19,933 bases of DNA from an uncultured Eubacteriales bacterium (GCA_948815685.1 CAQJOC010000007.1:1-19933); one strand, 5' to 3'; shown: positions 1 to 7,894, counted from the first letter of the stretch. The notes: generated from the letters alone by a model not told the origin. Translations and numbers: made by a program.

Positions 1-422
1 GGATATATTATACAAAATCCGAACTTTTACCGGATGAAAAAGCTAAAGAAATTAAAAAGCTGGAAAAGGAGTTCAAAAACTCAGGGACATTAATATTTGT
101 AGGAGACGGAATAAATGATGCTCCTGTTTTAGCAGGAGCAGATGTTGGAATAGCAATGGGTATGAAAGGAACCGACGTTGCTGTCGAAACAGCCGATGTG
201 GTTATTATGGATGATAGTTTGACGAAAATCAGCGAGGCTATTTGGCTTTCCAGATTTACAATGGGTGTAGTAAAACAAAACATTGTTTTTTCATTGGGAA
301 TAAAATTTATAATCCTTTTTTTGGGAATTTTGGGATTTTCAAGTATATCGAGTGCAATATTCTCCGATGTGGGAGTTTCAGCACTTGTGATTTTGAATTC
401 CATCAGAATTTTAAAAAAATAA
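1..422 (+). CDS. Zn/Cd/Pb-type P1B-ATPase, C-terminal end (partial)
   Basis: The 5' part lies outside the window; reading is open from base 3 to the TAA at 420-422. The visible ~139 residues start in the P-domain (YTKSELLPDEK), pass through the hinge motif GDGINDAP of all P-type ATPases, and end with the last two membrane segments. The final segments carry the N-x7-K ... DxG signature (QNIVFSLGIK, then DVG about 20 residues later) that marks the P1B-2 subgroup exporting Zn2+, Cd2+ and Pb2+ at the cell membrane. CadA or ZntA are the nearest names, but metal preference cannot be settled without the N-terminal metal-binding part and the CPC region. No strong terminator follows; the next gene is convergent. 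Confidence 0.9.
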   Translation, partial: IYYTKSELLPDEKAKEIKKLEKEFKNSGTLIFVGDGINDAPVLAGADVGIAMGMKGTDVAVETADVVIMDDSLTKISEAIWLSRFTMGVVKQNIVFSLGIKFIILFLGILGFSSISSAIFSDVGVSALVILNSIRILKK

Positions 423-690
423 AAATATAGATTTGTATATTTTTGTTAAAACGAAAAAACTGAACAAAAAAACGTCTAATGAGAAAGTAAGTGTGGGAAT
501 GCTTATAACCTTTTTTCAGTGAAATATTGATTAAGCCATAAGGTGAATCTTAAATTAGAAAACACTCAACTTATTTGGATTTAACGTATGAAATTTATAA
601 AGAATTGTTGATGATACAAGTTGATTTTGCAGAAAGTTTAATAAAATTTATTCTCACATTTTTCAAATCAGTTTACTATAAAAGATAATT
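423..690. other. Intergenic stretch between convergent genes, no gene seen
   Basis: AT-rich stretch between the metal ATPase (+) and the antiporter (-). I see no open frame with a ribosome binding site, no RNA gene and no strong terminator hairpin. Around 560-685 one frame stays open for about 40 codons but has no credible start, so it is left as non-coding. Confidence 0.4.
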
Positions 691-2091
691 TTACTGAAGT
701 TCTTTTGGAAGCTTGTCCGCACCGACTGCTCTTGCTGCAATAATTTCACCTATTAGGATAGACACAATGGTCCCTGCCAAAACCGGAAGTTTACCTGCTA
801 GTTCCTCAGAAGAAAGGTTTAAAGGAACTATACTGAAAATAATTGAAATTATTAATAAAACCATTGGAACATAAGCTATCCACAAGAGCTGTGCCTTAGT
901 TCCTTTCACTTTAAATGGTCTTTTTGTATCTGAATCCTTTTTTCTAAGCTTTAAAAATGCCGGAAAAACAATCACATAAGAAACTAAAAGCATAACCATA
1001 TTCAAAGCAAAAAAGCTCCAAAATATGTCTTGACTCGGAATAATCGGAGCAGCTAAAACCATAAGTGAAGCAATTATTCCGTTTCCTATATTTGCTCCCA
1101 TAGGCATTCCGTTTTTGCCCTCTTTTCCCAAAACACTCGGTAAACTTCCCTGTTTTGCCGCATACATAGTCACATAATTTACCCCTAATGACCAGGAAAT
1201 TAAATTTGAAGCAAGTGTGTAAAGGAACATCAGACCAAATATTGTTATAAGATAACCTCCCGATTGGCCCGTAAGAAGTACAAAACTTTCAATAAGTCCG
1301 CTTGATGCACTAAGTTCTTCTTTAGGAATGGCAACACTTATTCCGAATGCTGCTAAAAGATAGAAAGCGGCAATAAATATTCCTCCGAGGACTATTGCCT
1401 TGGGAATTTCTTTCTCTGGTTTTTTCATCTGTGAAGCAAATGTAGTAACCACTTCAAAGCCTAAAAAGTTAAATAAAATTACGGAAATATTTGATAAACT
1501 ATGTGCATTCAGCGATGGTACAAACGACATAGGTGTAAATTCATTTGCAGCACCTCTTGTTATTGCGGTATAAATCCCAAGACCCCCAATCGAAAGCATT
1601 ATAATTGCCTTAAATATAGCGGCAATATTTAATATCCATTTGCTGTCACTAACTTTAAAACCGCTTATTCCGACTACTCCCCAGATAAATAAAAGCTGTA
1701 TCAATATAGCTGTAAAAACATTCATTTGAAATCCCGAGATTTGGGTAATCACATCCGTAAAAAGGACAGCTAAAGAACCCATCCAAAGTGGAAAATTAAT
1801 AAAGTAATACCATGCGACTCGGCTTCCCCATTTTTCACCATATGCTCTTTTTACCCAATCGTAAATACCGCCTTCATCTTCATAAGCTGTCCCCAGTTCT
1901 GCAGAAATCAGACCATATGGAAGAAAAAAACCAAGAAGAATAAAAATCCACCAAAAAAATTGTGAATTGCCGATTGCCGCAGCCGGAGCTGCCGACTCAA
2001 CAACAAGAACCACACATACCGCAACAAGAACCGCATCGAACAACCGAAAACTTTTTGATTCCTTTATTTTTGTTGATTTCTCTTCAGACAT
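691..2091 (-). CDS. APC-family amino acid/polyamine antiporter, probably agmatine/putrescine exchanger
   Basis: A 466-residue integral membrane protein with about 12 hydrophobic segments, the usual size for the amino acid-polyamine-organocation superfamily. The N-terminal part (RLFDAVLVAVCVVLVVESAAPAAAIGNS) and the EDEGGIYDWVKRAYG stretch after the second segment match the glutamate/GABA-antiporter-like branch that includes AguD. The role as agmatine/putrescine antiporter is inferred mainly from context. Its start lies 17 bases after the ptcA stop, and its ribosome binding site (AGGGGGGAT) abuts that stop, so the two genes are almost certainly one transcript. In agmatine deiminase operons of lactic acid bacteria the antiporter gene likewise sits next to ptcA and swaps external agmatine for internal putrescine. 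Another amine or amino acid substrate is possible. Confidence 0.75.
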   Translation of the reverse strand: MSEEKSTKIKESKSFRLFDAVLVAVCVVLVVESAAPAAAIGNSQFFWWIFILLGFFLPYGLISAELGTAYEDEGGIYDWVKRAYGEKWGSRVAWYYFINFPLWMGSLAVLFTDVITQISGFQMNVFTAILIQLLFIWGVVGISGFKVSDSKWILNIAAIFKAIIMLSIGGLGIYTAITRGAANEFTPMSFVPSLNAHSLSNISVILFNFLGFEVVTTFASQMKKPEKEIPKAIVLGGIFIAAFYLLAAFGISVAIPKEELSASSGLIESFVLLTGQSGGYLITIFGLMFLYTLASNLISWSLGVNYVTMYAAKQGSLPSVLGKEGKNGMPMGANIGNGIIASLMVLAAPIIPSQDIFWSFFALNMVMLLVSYVIVFPAFLKLRKKDSDTKRPFKVKGTKAQLLWIAYVPMVLLIISIIFSIVPLNLSSEELAGKLPVLAGTIVSILIGEIIAARAVGADKLPKELQ

Positions 2092-2108
2092 TTGTTATCC
2101 CCCCTAAT

Positions 2109-3116
2109 TTATAAAATTTTGTAAATCATTTCACTTAGTTTGCTTTTTAGTCCTGAAACTATGGTTTTTTCAGGTAGACTGTGTCTTAAAAGATATACAA
2201 GTATAGCCCTTATGGATGTAAGTCTGTTTTCCGCCTGGAAGAATGCAATTGAATATGGAGCGTCAAGAACTTCATCGATTACTTCTTCACCTCTTGTAGC
2301 AGGTAAACAATGTAGAAATTTAGCATGAGGAGCAGCTTTTTTCATCATTTTTTCAGTTACCTGATATTTGGGCATAAATATATTAAGACGTTCTTCTTTA
2401 GAAAGTTCCTTATTATATAGTCCATACCAAACATCGGTATAAACAAAATCAGCATGGGCTAAAGCATCTTCACTATCCGTGACTTTACAACTGCCTCCCG
2501 AGAATTCACAATTTTTTCTTCCTATCTGTAAGAATTCTTCAGAAAGCTGATGTCCTTTAGGTCCGAAATGAATAAAATCCATTCCCATTTTTGTACTTAT
2601 CATCATTAAAGAGGCACAAACTTGAGTTGCATCACCCACAAAAACAACTTTACAGTCGCCAATATTTTTTCCTTCAGGCAAATATTCAATCATAGTTGTC
2701 AAATCGCCAATTTCTTGTGTAGGATGATTGTAATCGGACATGCCGTTTATAACCGGTACACTGGAAGTTTTTGCAAGGTCTACAACTGTTTCATGTTTAT
2801 CTACTCTTGCCATAAGTATATCGGTTAAAGATGATAAAACTTTTCCTGTATCTTCCATGGTTTCATGTGTACCGAGCTGTATTTGCCCGGGAGCCAAGTA
2901 CTGAGCATGACCTCCAAGCTGCTGCATTGCTGTTTCAAAAGAAACCCTTGTTCGAGTCGAGCTTTGTTGAAATATCATTCCCAATGTCTTATTTTTTAAA
3001 ATTTGTGGATAATATCCGTTTTTTATACACTTTTTGATAGTAAGGCCTAAATTTACTATATCAAGTATCTCATTTTTATTAAAATCTTGAGTATTTACTA
3101 AATCTTTACAAGACAT
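2109..3116 (-). CDS. ptcA: Putrescine carbamoyltransferase
   Basis: Interconverts carbamoylputrescine plus phosphate with putrescine plus carbamoyl phosphate, a step of the cytoplasmic agmatine deiminase pathway. The 335-residue protein has the carbamoyl-phosphate motif SSTRTR (52-57), HPTQ (131-134) and HCLP (269-272). From memory, the long blocks SDYNHPTQEIGDL, VVFVGDATQVC, DVWYGLY and HCLPATRGEEV match enterococcal putrescine carbamoyltransferase better than ornithine carbamoyltransferase, which has a different ornithine loop. A C-terminal helical tail (EKTIVSGLKSKLSEMIYKIL), a feature of the putrescine enzyme, is present. The start is set at the ATG at 3116 because GGGAGG lies 7 bases upstream; the longer in-frame extension to 3173 has no such site. 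First gene of a two-gene unit with the antiporter; agmatine deiminase and carbamate kinase are not adjacent. Confidence 0.88.
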   Translation of the reverse strand: MSCKDLVNTQDFNKNEILDIVNLGLTIKKCIKNGYYPQILKNKTLGMIFQQSSTRTRVSFETAMQQLGGHAQYLAPGQIQLGTHETMEDTGKVLSSLTDILMARVDKHETVVDLAKTSSVPVINGMSDYNHPTQEIGDLTTMIEYLPEGKNIGDCKVVFVGDATQVCASLMMISTKMGMDFIHFGPKGHQLSEEFLQIGRKNCEFSGGSCKVTDSEDALAHADFVYTDVWYGLYNKELSKEERLNIFMPKYQVTEKMMKKAAPHAKFLHCLPATRGEEVIDEVLDAPYSIAFFQAENRLTSIRAILVYLLRHSLPEKTIVSGLKSKLSEMIYKIL

Positions 3117-3135
3117 TATTTTTCCTCCCATTTTC

Positions 3136-3171
3136 ATAATTTTAAAAATTATTATTCCCGATAAATTTATC
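3136..3171. promoter_or_regulatory. Two AT-rich palindromes in the ptcA leader (possible operator)
   Basis: Directly upstream of the ptcA ribosome binding site are a 17-bp palindrome with 8-bp arms (ATAATTTTAAAAATTAT, 3136-3152) and a perfect 12-bp palindrome (GATAAATTTATC, 3160-3171). Their position would suit a repressor site. Both are AT-only or nearly so in AT-rich DNA, so chance is a real alternative. Confidence 0.25.
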
Positions 3172-3229
3172 ACTTATTCGTATTTATACGCTTTATATAG
3201 ACGGTAGTATTTGAAAAGAAAATAACGTA

Positions 3230-3756
3230 GGGCGTGTGTTCACACGAAATAAAGCATAAAAAATAAAGGGCAAATAGATAAAATTAATGATGAACATAAT
3301 ATCGAGTTTATCGTATCGGGTAAAAATGCGTCTAAATCGCTTAACTCTGCAAAAAGGCGTTCAATTTCATTTCTTTATTTATAAAAAATTTTGTCGTATT
3401 TCGAAGGTGCTTTTCAATTTGATCTTGGAGGAACAACAGGAATAAAATTCAGACTTTCGGCGAGCCTGCGAGTTTTATCTCCTTCATAAGCTTTATCCAT
3501 AAGCAAAAATTTTTTCCAGTACGCCATTTTTTGGTCGGTCGATTTACTCTCATATAAATCGTATACAAATTTTCTCCGATTGACCTCCATTTGAATCCAT
3601 TTTCCCAAACGTATAAAATACTGTTAAGTAGCTCCAAATTACTTATTTTAGGCTTACTTTTTTGTTGGGGAAATATCTGTTCAATTTTTTTTATAATTTT
3701 CTATTGCTATTTTCATGCATTTAGTATACCACTTCCCTTTTCGTGTGAACATGCCC
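3230..3756 (-). mobile_element. Decayed IS5-family insertion sequence remnant (527 bp)
   Basis: Bounded by terminal inverted repeats: GGGCGTGTGTTCACACGAAA at the left end (3230-3249) and, on the other strand, GGGCATGTTCACACGAAAAG at the right end. TA flanks both sides (3228-3229 and 3757-3758), consistent with a TA target duplication. The interior holds a broken transposase reading right to left. At 527 bp it is well short of a complete IS of this group (roughly 0.8-0.9 kb), so it has lost internal sequence. The same ends recur on the small element at 11808-11950. Confidence 0.75.
3255..3690 (-). pseudogene. IS5-family transposase, frameshifted and internally deleted
   Basis: Read on the minus strand, one frame gives KIEQIFPQQKSKPKISNLEL followed by LLNSILYVWENGFKWRSI and YTIYMRVNR, the N-terminal domain typical of IS5-type transposases. 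The frame then shifts and the middle of the catalytic domain is missing; a second frame gives LMDKAYEGDKTRRLAESLNF and IPVVPPRSN, the DKAY..D region of the same family. After a stop, remnants such as VKRFRRIFTRYDKLDIMF (third frame) match the C-terminal part. At least two frameshifts and one deletion make it non-functional. Boundaries are approximate. Confidence 0.75.
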
Positions 3757-3842
3757 TAAATCTTCTTTTTTGAACGAACCCCCTTTTAGAAAGTCAAGAA
3801 CTCCTATAAATCTTTTTATAAAAAAATTTATAATTTTTTTGT

Positions 3843-3871
3843 TTGACAAAAAGGATAAAAGAGGAGACAAT
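3843..3871 (+). promoter_or_regulatory. Candidate recA promoter
   Basis: TTGACA at 3843-3848, 17 bp, then GACAAT at 3866-3871 (4 of 6 to the consensus -10). It is the best sigma-A-like pair upstream of recA, though about 165 bases from the start codon. Confidence 0.35.
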
Positions 3872-3888
3872 ATTTTCATATCTTTTCC

Positions 3889-3927
3889 AATTACTTTTTT
3901 AATTTACTTTTTTTAATTTACTTTTTG
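3889..3927 (+). repeat. Three tandem copies of an AATT(T)ACTTTTT unit
   Basis: Copies at 3889-3900, 3901-3914 and 3915-3927, each AATT or AATTT followed by ACTTTTT with a variable T-run. Looks like replication slippage or local AT bias upstream of recA; no function can be assigned. Confidence 0.5.
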
Positions 3928-4037
3928 CCTTACTTTGCTTAGTTTATATTTTGAAAATTTTTTATATATGGATGAAGATAAAAGATAAAACCGAAATTAA
4001 TTAAAAATTATATGGAAATTTTACGGAGGAAACAGGA

Positions 4038-5144
4038 ATGGCATTTGATAAAAAAAAAGCACTTGAAACAGCACTTAGTCAGATAGAAAGGCAATTTGGT
4101 AAAGGTGCGGTTATGAAACTGGGGCAAAGTGAGTCACTAAATGTTGATGCAATATCAACAGGTTCTCTTTCTTTGGATATAGCCCTTGGAATAGGAGGAC
4201 TTCCACGAGGAAGAATAACTGAAATTTATGGTCCGGAATCGTCAGGAAAAACTACACTTGCACTTCATTGTATAGCTGAAGGGCAAAAAAATAAGGGATA
4301 TGCGGCATTTATTGATGTGGAACATGCACTTGACCCCGTTTATGCGAGAGCGTTAGGAGTTGATGTGGATTCTCTTTTAGTTTCTCAACCGGACACGGGA
4401 GAACAGGCACTTGAAATTACCGAATCTTTAGTAAGGTCTGGAGCTATAGATATTATTGTGATAGATTCCGTTGCGGCACTTGTTCCAAGGGCTGAGATAG
4501 AGGGAGAAATGGGAGATTCTCATGTCGGACTTCAAGCAAGATTAATGTCTCAAGCCTTGAGAAAACTCGCAGGGGCAATTTCTAAATCTAATTGTGTGGC
4601 AATTTTTATAAATCAGTTGAGAGAAAAAGTCGGGGTAGTTTATGGGAATCCCGAAGTTACTCCGGGAGGAAGAGCTTTAAAGTTTTATTCGTCTGTCCGA
4701 CTTGATATAAGGCGCGTAGAAACCTTAAAATCAAATGGAGAAATGATAGGTTCCAGAACTCGAGCAAAGGTTGTAAAAAATAAAATTTCTCCGCCTTTCA
4801 GAGAAGCTGAATTTGATGTTATGTACGGACAAGGGATATCTTGGGAAGGAGAACTTCTCGACCTTGCTGTTAAACTTGGGATTGTACAAAAAAGCGGAGC
4901 ATGGTTTTCATATAATGAAATGAGACTTGGACAGGGACGAGATAATGTGAAAATTTATTTTAAGGAACATTCTGATATGTCTAAAGAGATTGAAAAAAAG
5001 GTAAGAGACAGAGCAGATGAATTATACCTGAAACCATCTGTATCGAGAAATATTTCGAAACCCGTTGCCGAGAATCCTCAAAAAGAAACAATGTCTTCCG
5101 AGGGAAATTTTAAAACCAAGATAGATATCGAAGCAGAAGATTGA
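4038..5144 (+). CDS. recA: Recombinase RecA
   Basis: ATP-dependent strand-exchange protein that forms filaments on single-stranded DNA for recombinational repair and, in many bacteria, triggers LexA cleavage. The 368-residue product shows Walker A GPESSGKT (65-72), FIDVEHALDP (91-100), the Walker B strand IIVIDSVAAL with the EIEGEMGDSHVGLQARLMSQ stretch, the loop-2 block NPEVTPGGRALKFY, and an acidic C-terminal tail (DIDIEAED-like) as in most RecA proteins. Length is slightly above the common 340-360. The ATG is preceded by GGAGG at suitable spacing. recX follows in the same direction after 55 bases. No SOS box is seen upstream, so damage control, if present, does not use an obvious LexA site here. 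Confidence 0.98.
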   Translation: MAFDKKKALETALSQIERQFGKGAVMKLGQSESLNVDAISTGSLSLDIALGIGGLPRGRITEIYGPESSGKTTLALHCIAEGQKNKGYAAFIDVEHALDPVYARALGVDVDSLLVSQPDTGEQALEITESLVRSGAIDIIVIDSVAALVPRAEIEGEMGDSHVGLQARLMSQALRKLAGAISKSNCVAIFINQLREKVGVVYGNPEVTPGGRALKFYSSVRLDIRRVETLKSNGEMIGSRTRAKVVKNKISPPFREAEFDVMYGQGISWEGELLDLAVKLGIVQKSGAWFSYNEMRLGQGRDNVKIYFKEHSDMSKEIEKKVRDRADELYLKPSVSRNISKPVAENPQKETMSSEGNFKTKIDIEAED

Positions 5145-5202
5145 TTTTGACTGTTTAATAAGGTAAAAGAAGATTAATAAAGGTATTAAGAGGGGAATCA
5201 TG

Positions 5203-5856
5203 ATGGTTATTAAAGAAATAAAAAAAGACAAAAGGGGCAACAGCCTTTTACGTTTTGATGAAGATAATTTAATGAAAATCAATACGGAAATAATGCTTAA
5301 AAATGGGATTAAAGCCGGTGACTCTTTGAATGACGATGAGCTTGAAAAATTACAAAAAGAATCCGAAATTTACAAAGCAAAGAACAAAGCACTCAATTTG
5401 CTTTCATATCGAAGCAGGTCAAAAAAAGAGTTGAAAGAAAAAATACAAAGAGAATCCGGTGAAGTTTATGCGGACATTGCTGTAAAAAAGATGGAAAATT
5501 TGGGGCTATTAAATGACAAAATTTTTGCGAAAGATTATGCCGAAGAACTTGTATTTAAAAAGAAATTTTCCATCTCGGGAGCGAAATATAGACTTCGAGA
5601 AAAAGGAATAGAAAATGAAATTATTGAAGAAATTTTCAATAATATGGAAGTGAATGAAAAACTGCAAGCTTTAGATGTAATAAATAAAAGACTTTTAAAA
5701 AAAGCAGTGGATGAAAAGAGTAAAAATAAAGTTGTAAATATTTTAGTTCGTTTAGGATACAGCTGGAACACAATAAAAAGAGCTTTTGAACTTTTCGAAG
5801 AACAAGAGCAAGAAAGAGCACAAGCGGAAATGTTCGCACAAAAAATTTTAGGGTAA
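5203..5856 (+). CDS. recX: RecX-family regulator of RecA
   Basis: RecX proteins bind RecA filaments and cap or destabilise them. The 217-residue protein has an N-terminal extension (about 1-60), then the three-helix RecX repeats: KALNLLSYRSRSKKELKEKI, VYADIAVKKMENLGLLNDKIFA and the following YAEELVFKKKFS / GAKYRLREKGIENEIIEE. It ends with a third repeat around VNILVRLGYSWNTIKRAFE. Length is typical of Gram-positive RecX. Two ATGs lie side by side at 5200 and 5203; the second is preferred because AGGGGA at 5191-5196 is then 6 bases away. Its place directly downstream of recA supports the call. Confidence 0.92.
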   Translation: MVIKEIKKDKRGNSLLRFDEDNLMKINTEIMLKNGIKAGDSLNDDELEKLQKESEIYKAKNKALNLLSYRSRSKKELKEKIQRESGEVYADIAVKKMENLGLLNDKIFAKDYAEELVFKKKFSISGAKYRLREKGIENEIIEEIFNNMEVNEKLQALDVINKRLLKKAVDEKSKNKVVNILVRLGYSWNTIKRAFELFEEQEQERAQAEMFAQKILG

Positions 5857-5914
5857 ATTGGTAATATCTTATCGAAGATAAAATGTATTTTAAAGTATAA
5901 TGGAAGAGTAAATG

Positions 5915-5944
5915 GGGAATTTCGCTTTTTAATTCCCTCTTTTA
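5915..5944 (+). terminator. Rho-independent terminator after recX
   Basis: Stem GGGAATT (5915-5921) and AATTCCC (5931-5937) with a 9-base loop, followed by TCTTTT. The T-rich tail is on the + strand, so it suits recA-recX. Confidence 0.6.
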
Positions 5945-5952
5945 AACTAACC

Positions 5953-5986
5953 GGGTAAAAGAGCGAGGGATGCTTGTACCCTTTTT
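5953..5986 (+). terminator. Second weak terminator-like hairpin between recX and ruvX
   Basis: GGGTA (5953-5957) pairs with TACCC (5977-5981) and is followed by five Ts. The 19-base loop makes it weak; it may be a backup to the preceding hairpin. Confidence 0.35.
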
Positions 5987-6022
5987 GGCGAAATATAAGT
6001 TATTTTTAAAATAGATACTAGT

Positions 6023-6475
6023 TTAACTATTATAAAAAGCTGTGGAGGTTGGATTTAAACCAAAATTTTTTCTGTAATTTATATAACTTTGAAGAATAAT
6101 AACAGCAGAAACGGCATCTATTATATTTTTACGCTTTTTTCCCCGAACATTTAATTCATTCAGACTTATCGATGCACTTACTGTGGTTTGTCGTTCGTCC
6201 CAAAAGACTGTCTTTATATCTGTATATTTTTTTAAAATTTTTTCAAATAAATATGCTTTTTTAGCACTTTCACCTGATGTTCCATCCATGTTTTTAGGTA
6301 GTCCTATAACTACGAGCTCCGTTTTTGTTTCAAAAATCTGTTCAGAGATTTTTTTTGCAAGAGTATCTCTGTTTTTTTCCACGATTACTCCTAATGGAGA
6401 TGCTAAAATTTCAAATTCATCACATATTGCAAGGCCGGTTCTTACCATTCCCGGATCTATTGACATTATTACCAT
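6023..6475 (-). CDS. ruvX: RuvX/YqgF-family Holliday junction resolvase-like nuclease
   Basis: RNase H-fold protein of the YqgF family, linked to 16S rRNA 5' end maturation and, by fold, to Holliday junction resolution. The 150-residue length is typical. Visible motifs are SIDPGMVRTGLA (Asp7), GLPKNMDGTSGESA (59-71), the DERQTT box (93-98) and a C-terminal IIDAVSAVIILQSY (Asp120). Asp7, Glu94 and Asp120 are the likely acidic active-site residues. The ATG at 6475 has GGGATG 10 bases upstream; an ATG three codons later is the alternative. Convergent with recX and divergent from hrcA. The C-terminal tail after residue 135 is not obviously conserved. Confidence 0.9.
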   Translation of the reverse strand: MVIMSIDPGMVRTGLAICDEFEILASPLGVIVEKNRDTLAKKISEQIFETKTELVVIGLPKNMDGTSGESAKKAYLFEKILKKYTDIKTVFWDERQTTVSASISLNELNVRGKKRKNIIDAVSAVIILQSYINYRKNFGLNPTSTAFYNS

Positions 6476-6573
6476 TTTTTAGATACATCCCAACAATTGA
6501 TTAATTCGAGAAATGATATCAAAAACTGAATATTAATTTCAATAGAATTTACAATTAGTTTACAAATTTAATG

Positions 6574-6602
6574 TTGACATATAGAGGAAATGATGTTAGA
6601 GT
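6574..6602 (+). promoter_or_regulatory. hrcA-operon promoter
   Basis: TTGACA at 6574-6579, 17-bp spacer, TAGAGT at 6597-6602. Transcription would start just at the CIRCE element, the usual arrangement for HrcA-controlled sigma-A promoters. Confidence 0.7.
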
Positions 6603-6609
6603 ATATATG

Positions 6610-6636
6610 TTAGCACTCGACCTGATAGACTGCTAA
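6610..6636 (+). promoter_or_regulatory. CIRCE operator (HrcA binding site)
   Basis: TTAGCACTC, nine spacer bases, GACTGCTAA. It matches the CIRCE consensus TTAGCACTC-N9-GAGTGCTAA with one mismatch in the right arm. It lies between the promoter and hrcA, so HrcA would repress its own operon, and chaperone shortage would lift repression. It is the only CIRCE I find in the window. Confidence 0.95.
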
Positions 6637-6660
6637 CTCTTGTATAAAGAGGTGAAAGAG

Positions 6661-7692
6661 GTGGATTTTGGGGAAAGAAAATGCAAAATTTTGTCTGTGA
6701 TAATAAAAAAGCATATAGAATTTGGAGTCCCTGTTGGTTCAAAAACTGTTTGTGAAGCGTTAGATATTTCGGTTTCATCCGCAACGGTTAGAAACGAAAT
6801 GGCTGAACTTTCCGGATTGGGATATCTTGATCAGCCACATACATCTGCAGGAAGAATTCCTTCATGTTTAGGGTATAGGCTTTATGTAAATCGATTAATG
6901 GAATCAGAGTTTTTACCCGAAGAAGAAAAACATTTTATAAATGGTGTGCTTTGTTCGGCGGCAGATGACCCCGAGCATTTGTTAAACGAAACAGCAAAGC
7001 TTCTTTCAAAAATTACGAATCTTACCGCAGTTTTAACAACTCCACCGAATTCCGAAGCAAGAATAAGAGATATTCGATTCGTAATAACCGGAAAAAGAAA
7101 TGCAATGCTTATTTTAATGACAACAACGGGGATAGTTAGGAACAAGTTGTTTAGGTGTGATTATAATATAACTGAAGAACTTGTCGGTGCGTTTAAAAGA
7201 GTCATAATCGACAAATTTAAAGGAAAATTCCTTAAAGATTTAACCCCTGAATCTATGAATATGTTGGCGGCAGCAGAGAGTGATATGTTATTATTAATGT
7301 CCCCTGTTTTAAATGCACTGACGGAAGCTGCACATGAGGCACTTGAAATTAGAGTTAAAATAGCCGGAGAAACCAATTTGTTTGCAACCTCTGAGTTAAG
7401 TTCCGATGATGCCATAAAAATTTTTAAATTTTTGAGAAACAAAGAAGACATGCTAAAAATTTTATTTTCCCGAAAAAGAGGAATAAATGCATTTATAGGT
7501 GAAGAAGATTTATTTCCAGGATTAGGAGCTGTAAGTATTATAACTTCTAGGTATAGTGTAGGTGGCAGGTCCGGAGCGGTTGGTGTCATTGGACCGGTGA
7601 GAATGGATTACAGTGGTTTGACAGCTAAAATAAAGTATTTATCGAATGCTGTGGGAGGATGGTTGGGAAGAATTTTGGAAATAGATGTTTAA
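6661..7692 (+). CDS. hrcA: Heat-inducible transcription repressor HrcA
   Basis: Represses class I heat-shock genes by binding CIRCE; its activity depends on the GroE chaperonin. The N-terminal winged helix is clear (ERKCKILSVIIKKHIEFGVP, PVGSKTVCEALDISVSSATV, RNEMAELSGLGYLDQPHTSAGRIPS), followed by the GAF-like ligand/dimer domain and the C-terminal block GAVGVIGPVRMDYSGLTAKI. The start is set at GTG 6661 (343 residues): AGAGG at 6648-6652 is 8 bases upstream and the resulting N-terminus aligns with other HrcA proteins. The TTG at 6640 would place the start almost in the operator. First gene of hrcA-grpE-dnaK-dnaJ. Confidence 0.96.
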   Translation: MDFGERKCKILSVIIKKHIEFGVPVGSKTVCEALDISVSSATVRNEMAELSGLGYLDQPHTSAGRIPSCLGYRLYVNRLMESEFLPEEEKHFINGVLCSAADDPEHLLNETAKLLSKITNLTAVLTTPPNSEARIRDIRFVITGKRNAMLILMTTTGIVRNKLFRCDYNITEELVGAFKRVIIDKFKGKFLKDLTPESMNMLAAAESDMLLLMSPVLNALTEAAHEALEIRVKIAGETNLFATSELSSDDAIKIFKFLRNKEDMLKILFSRKRGINAFIGEEDLFPGLGAVSIITSRYSVGGRSGAVGVIGPVRMDYSGLTAKIKYLSNAVGGWLGRILEIDV

Positions 7693-7745
7693 GTGAGTTC
7701 TGAAAGGATAGGTATATAAAAATATTAAATTTAAAGATTATAAAA

Positions 7746-7772
7746 ATGAAAAAAATGAAAAAAATGAAAAAA
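7746..7772 (+). repeat. Three 9-bp tandem repeats (ATGAAAAAA) between hrcA and grpE
   Basis: Three exact copies of ATGAAAAAA in the ~200-bp hrcA-grpE spacer. They sit outside any credible frame. The spacer otherwise contains only a weak TTGATT/TAAGAT pair near 7806-7836; no second CIRCE is present. Confidence 0.55.
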
Positions 7773-7894
7773 TTGTAATAGTTTAGGCTATTATGAATAA
7801 CTAAATTGATTTATATTAGATAGTTTTTAGTAAGATTTGATAATAAATTATTTGATTAAGTGGACCCGAAATACCATGGAGGGAGAGTTATTAT

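Larger units (their letters stand above)
3757..4037. other. recA upstream region: no gene, possible promoter and short repeats
   Basis: No gene is visible between the IS remnant and recA. It holds a TTGACA box at 3843-3848 with a weak -10 (GACAAT, 3866-3871, 17-bp spacing), the AATT(T)ACTTTTT repeats at 3889-3927 and the recA ribosome binding site (GGAGG, about 4025-4029). I see no GAAC-N4-GTTC-type LexA box. Confidence 0.45.

Noticed and set aside
8..403. Minus-strand frame opposite the metal ATPase
   Set aside because: The + strand frame carries the P-type ATPase hinge motif GDGINDAP and the final membrane segments; the reverse frame is its shadow.
2109..3116. Ornithine carbamoyltransferase (argF/arcB) instead of putrescine carbamoyltransferase
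   Set aside because: Shared motifs (STRTR, HPTQ, HCLP) fit both, but the DVWYGLY block, the C-terminal helix and the adjacent antiporter fit the putrescine enzyme better.
3889..3927. Short direct repeats upstream of recA as a CRISPR-like or iteron array
   Set aside because: Units are directly abutting low-complexity T-rich sequence of 12-14 bases with no spacers and no replication gene nearby.
7693..7894. Second CIRCE element before grpE
   Set aside because: No TTAGCACTC or GAGTGCTAA half-site is present in this spacer; only A-rich 9-bp repeats.
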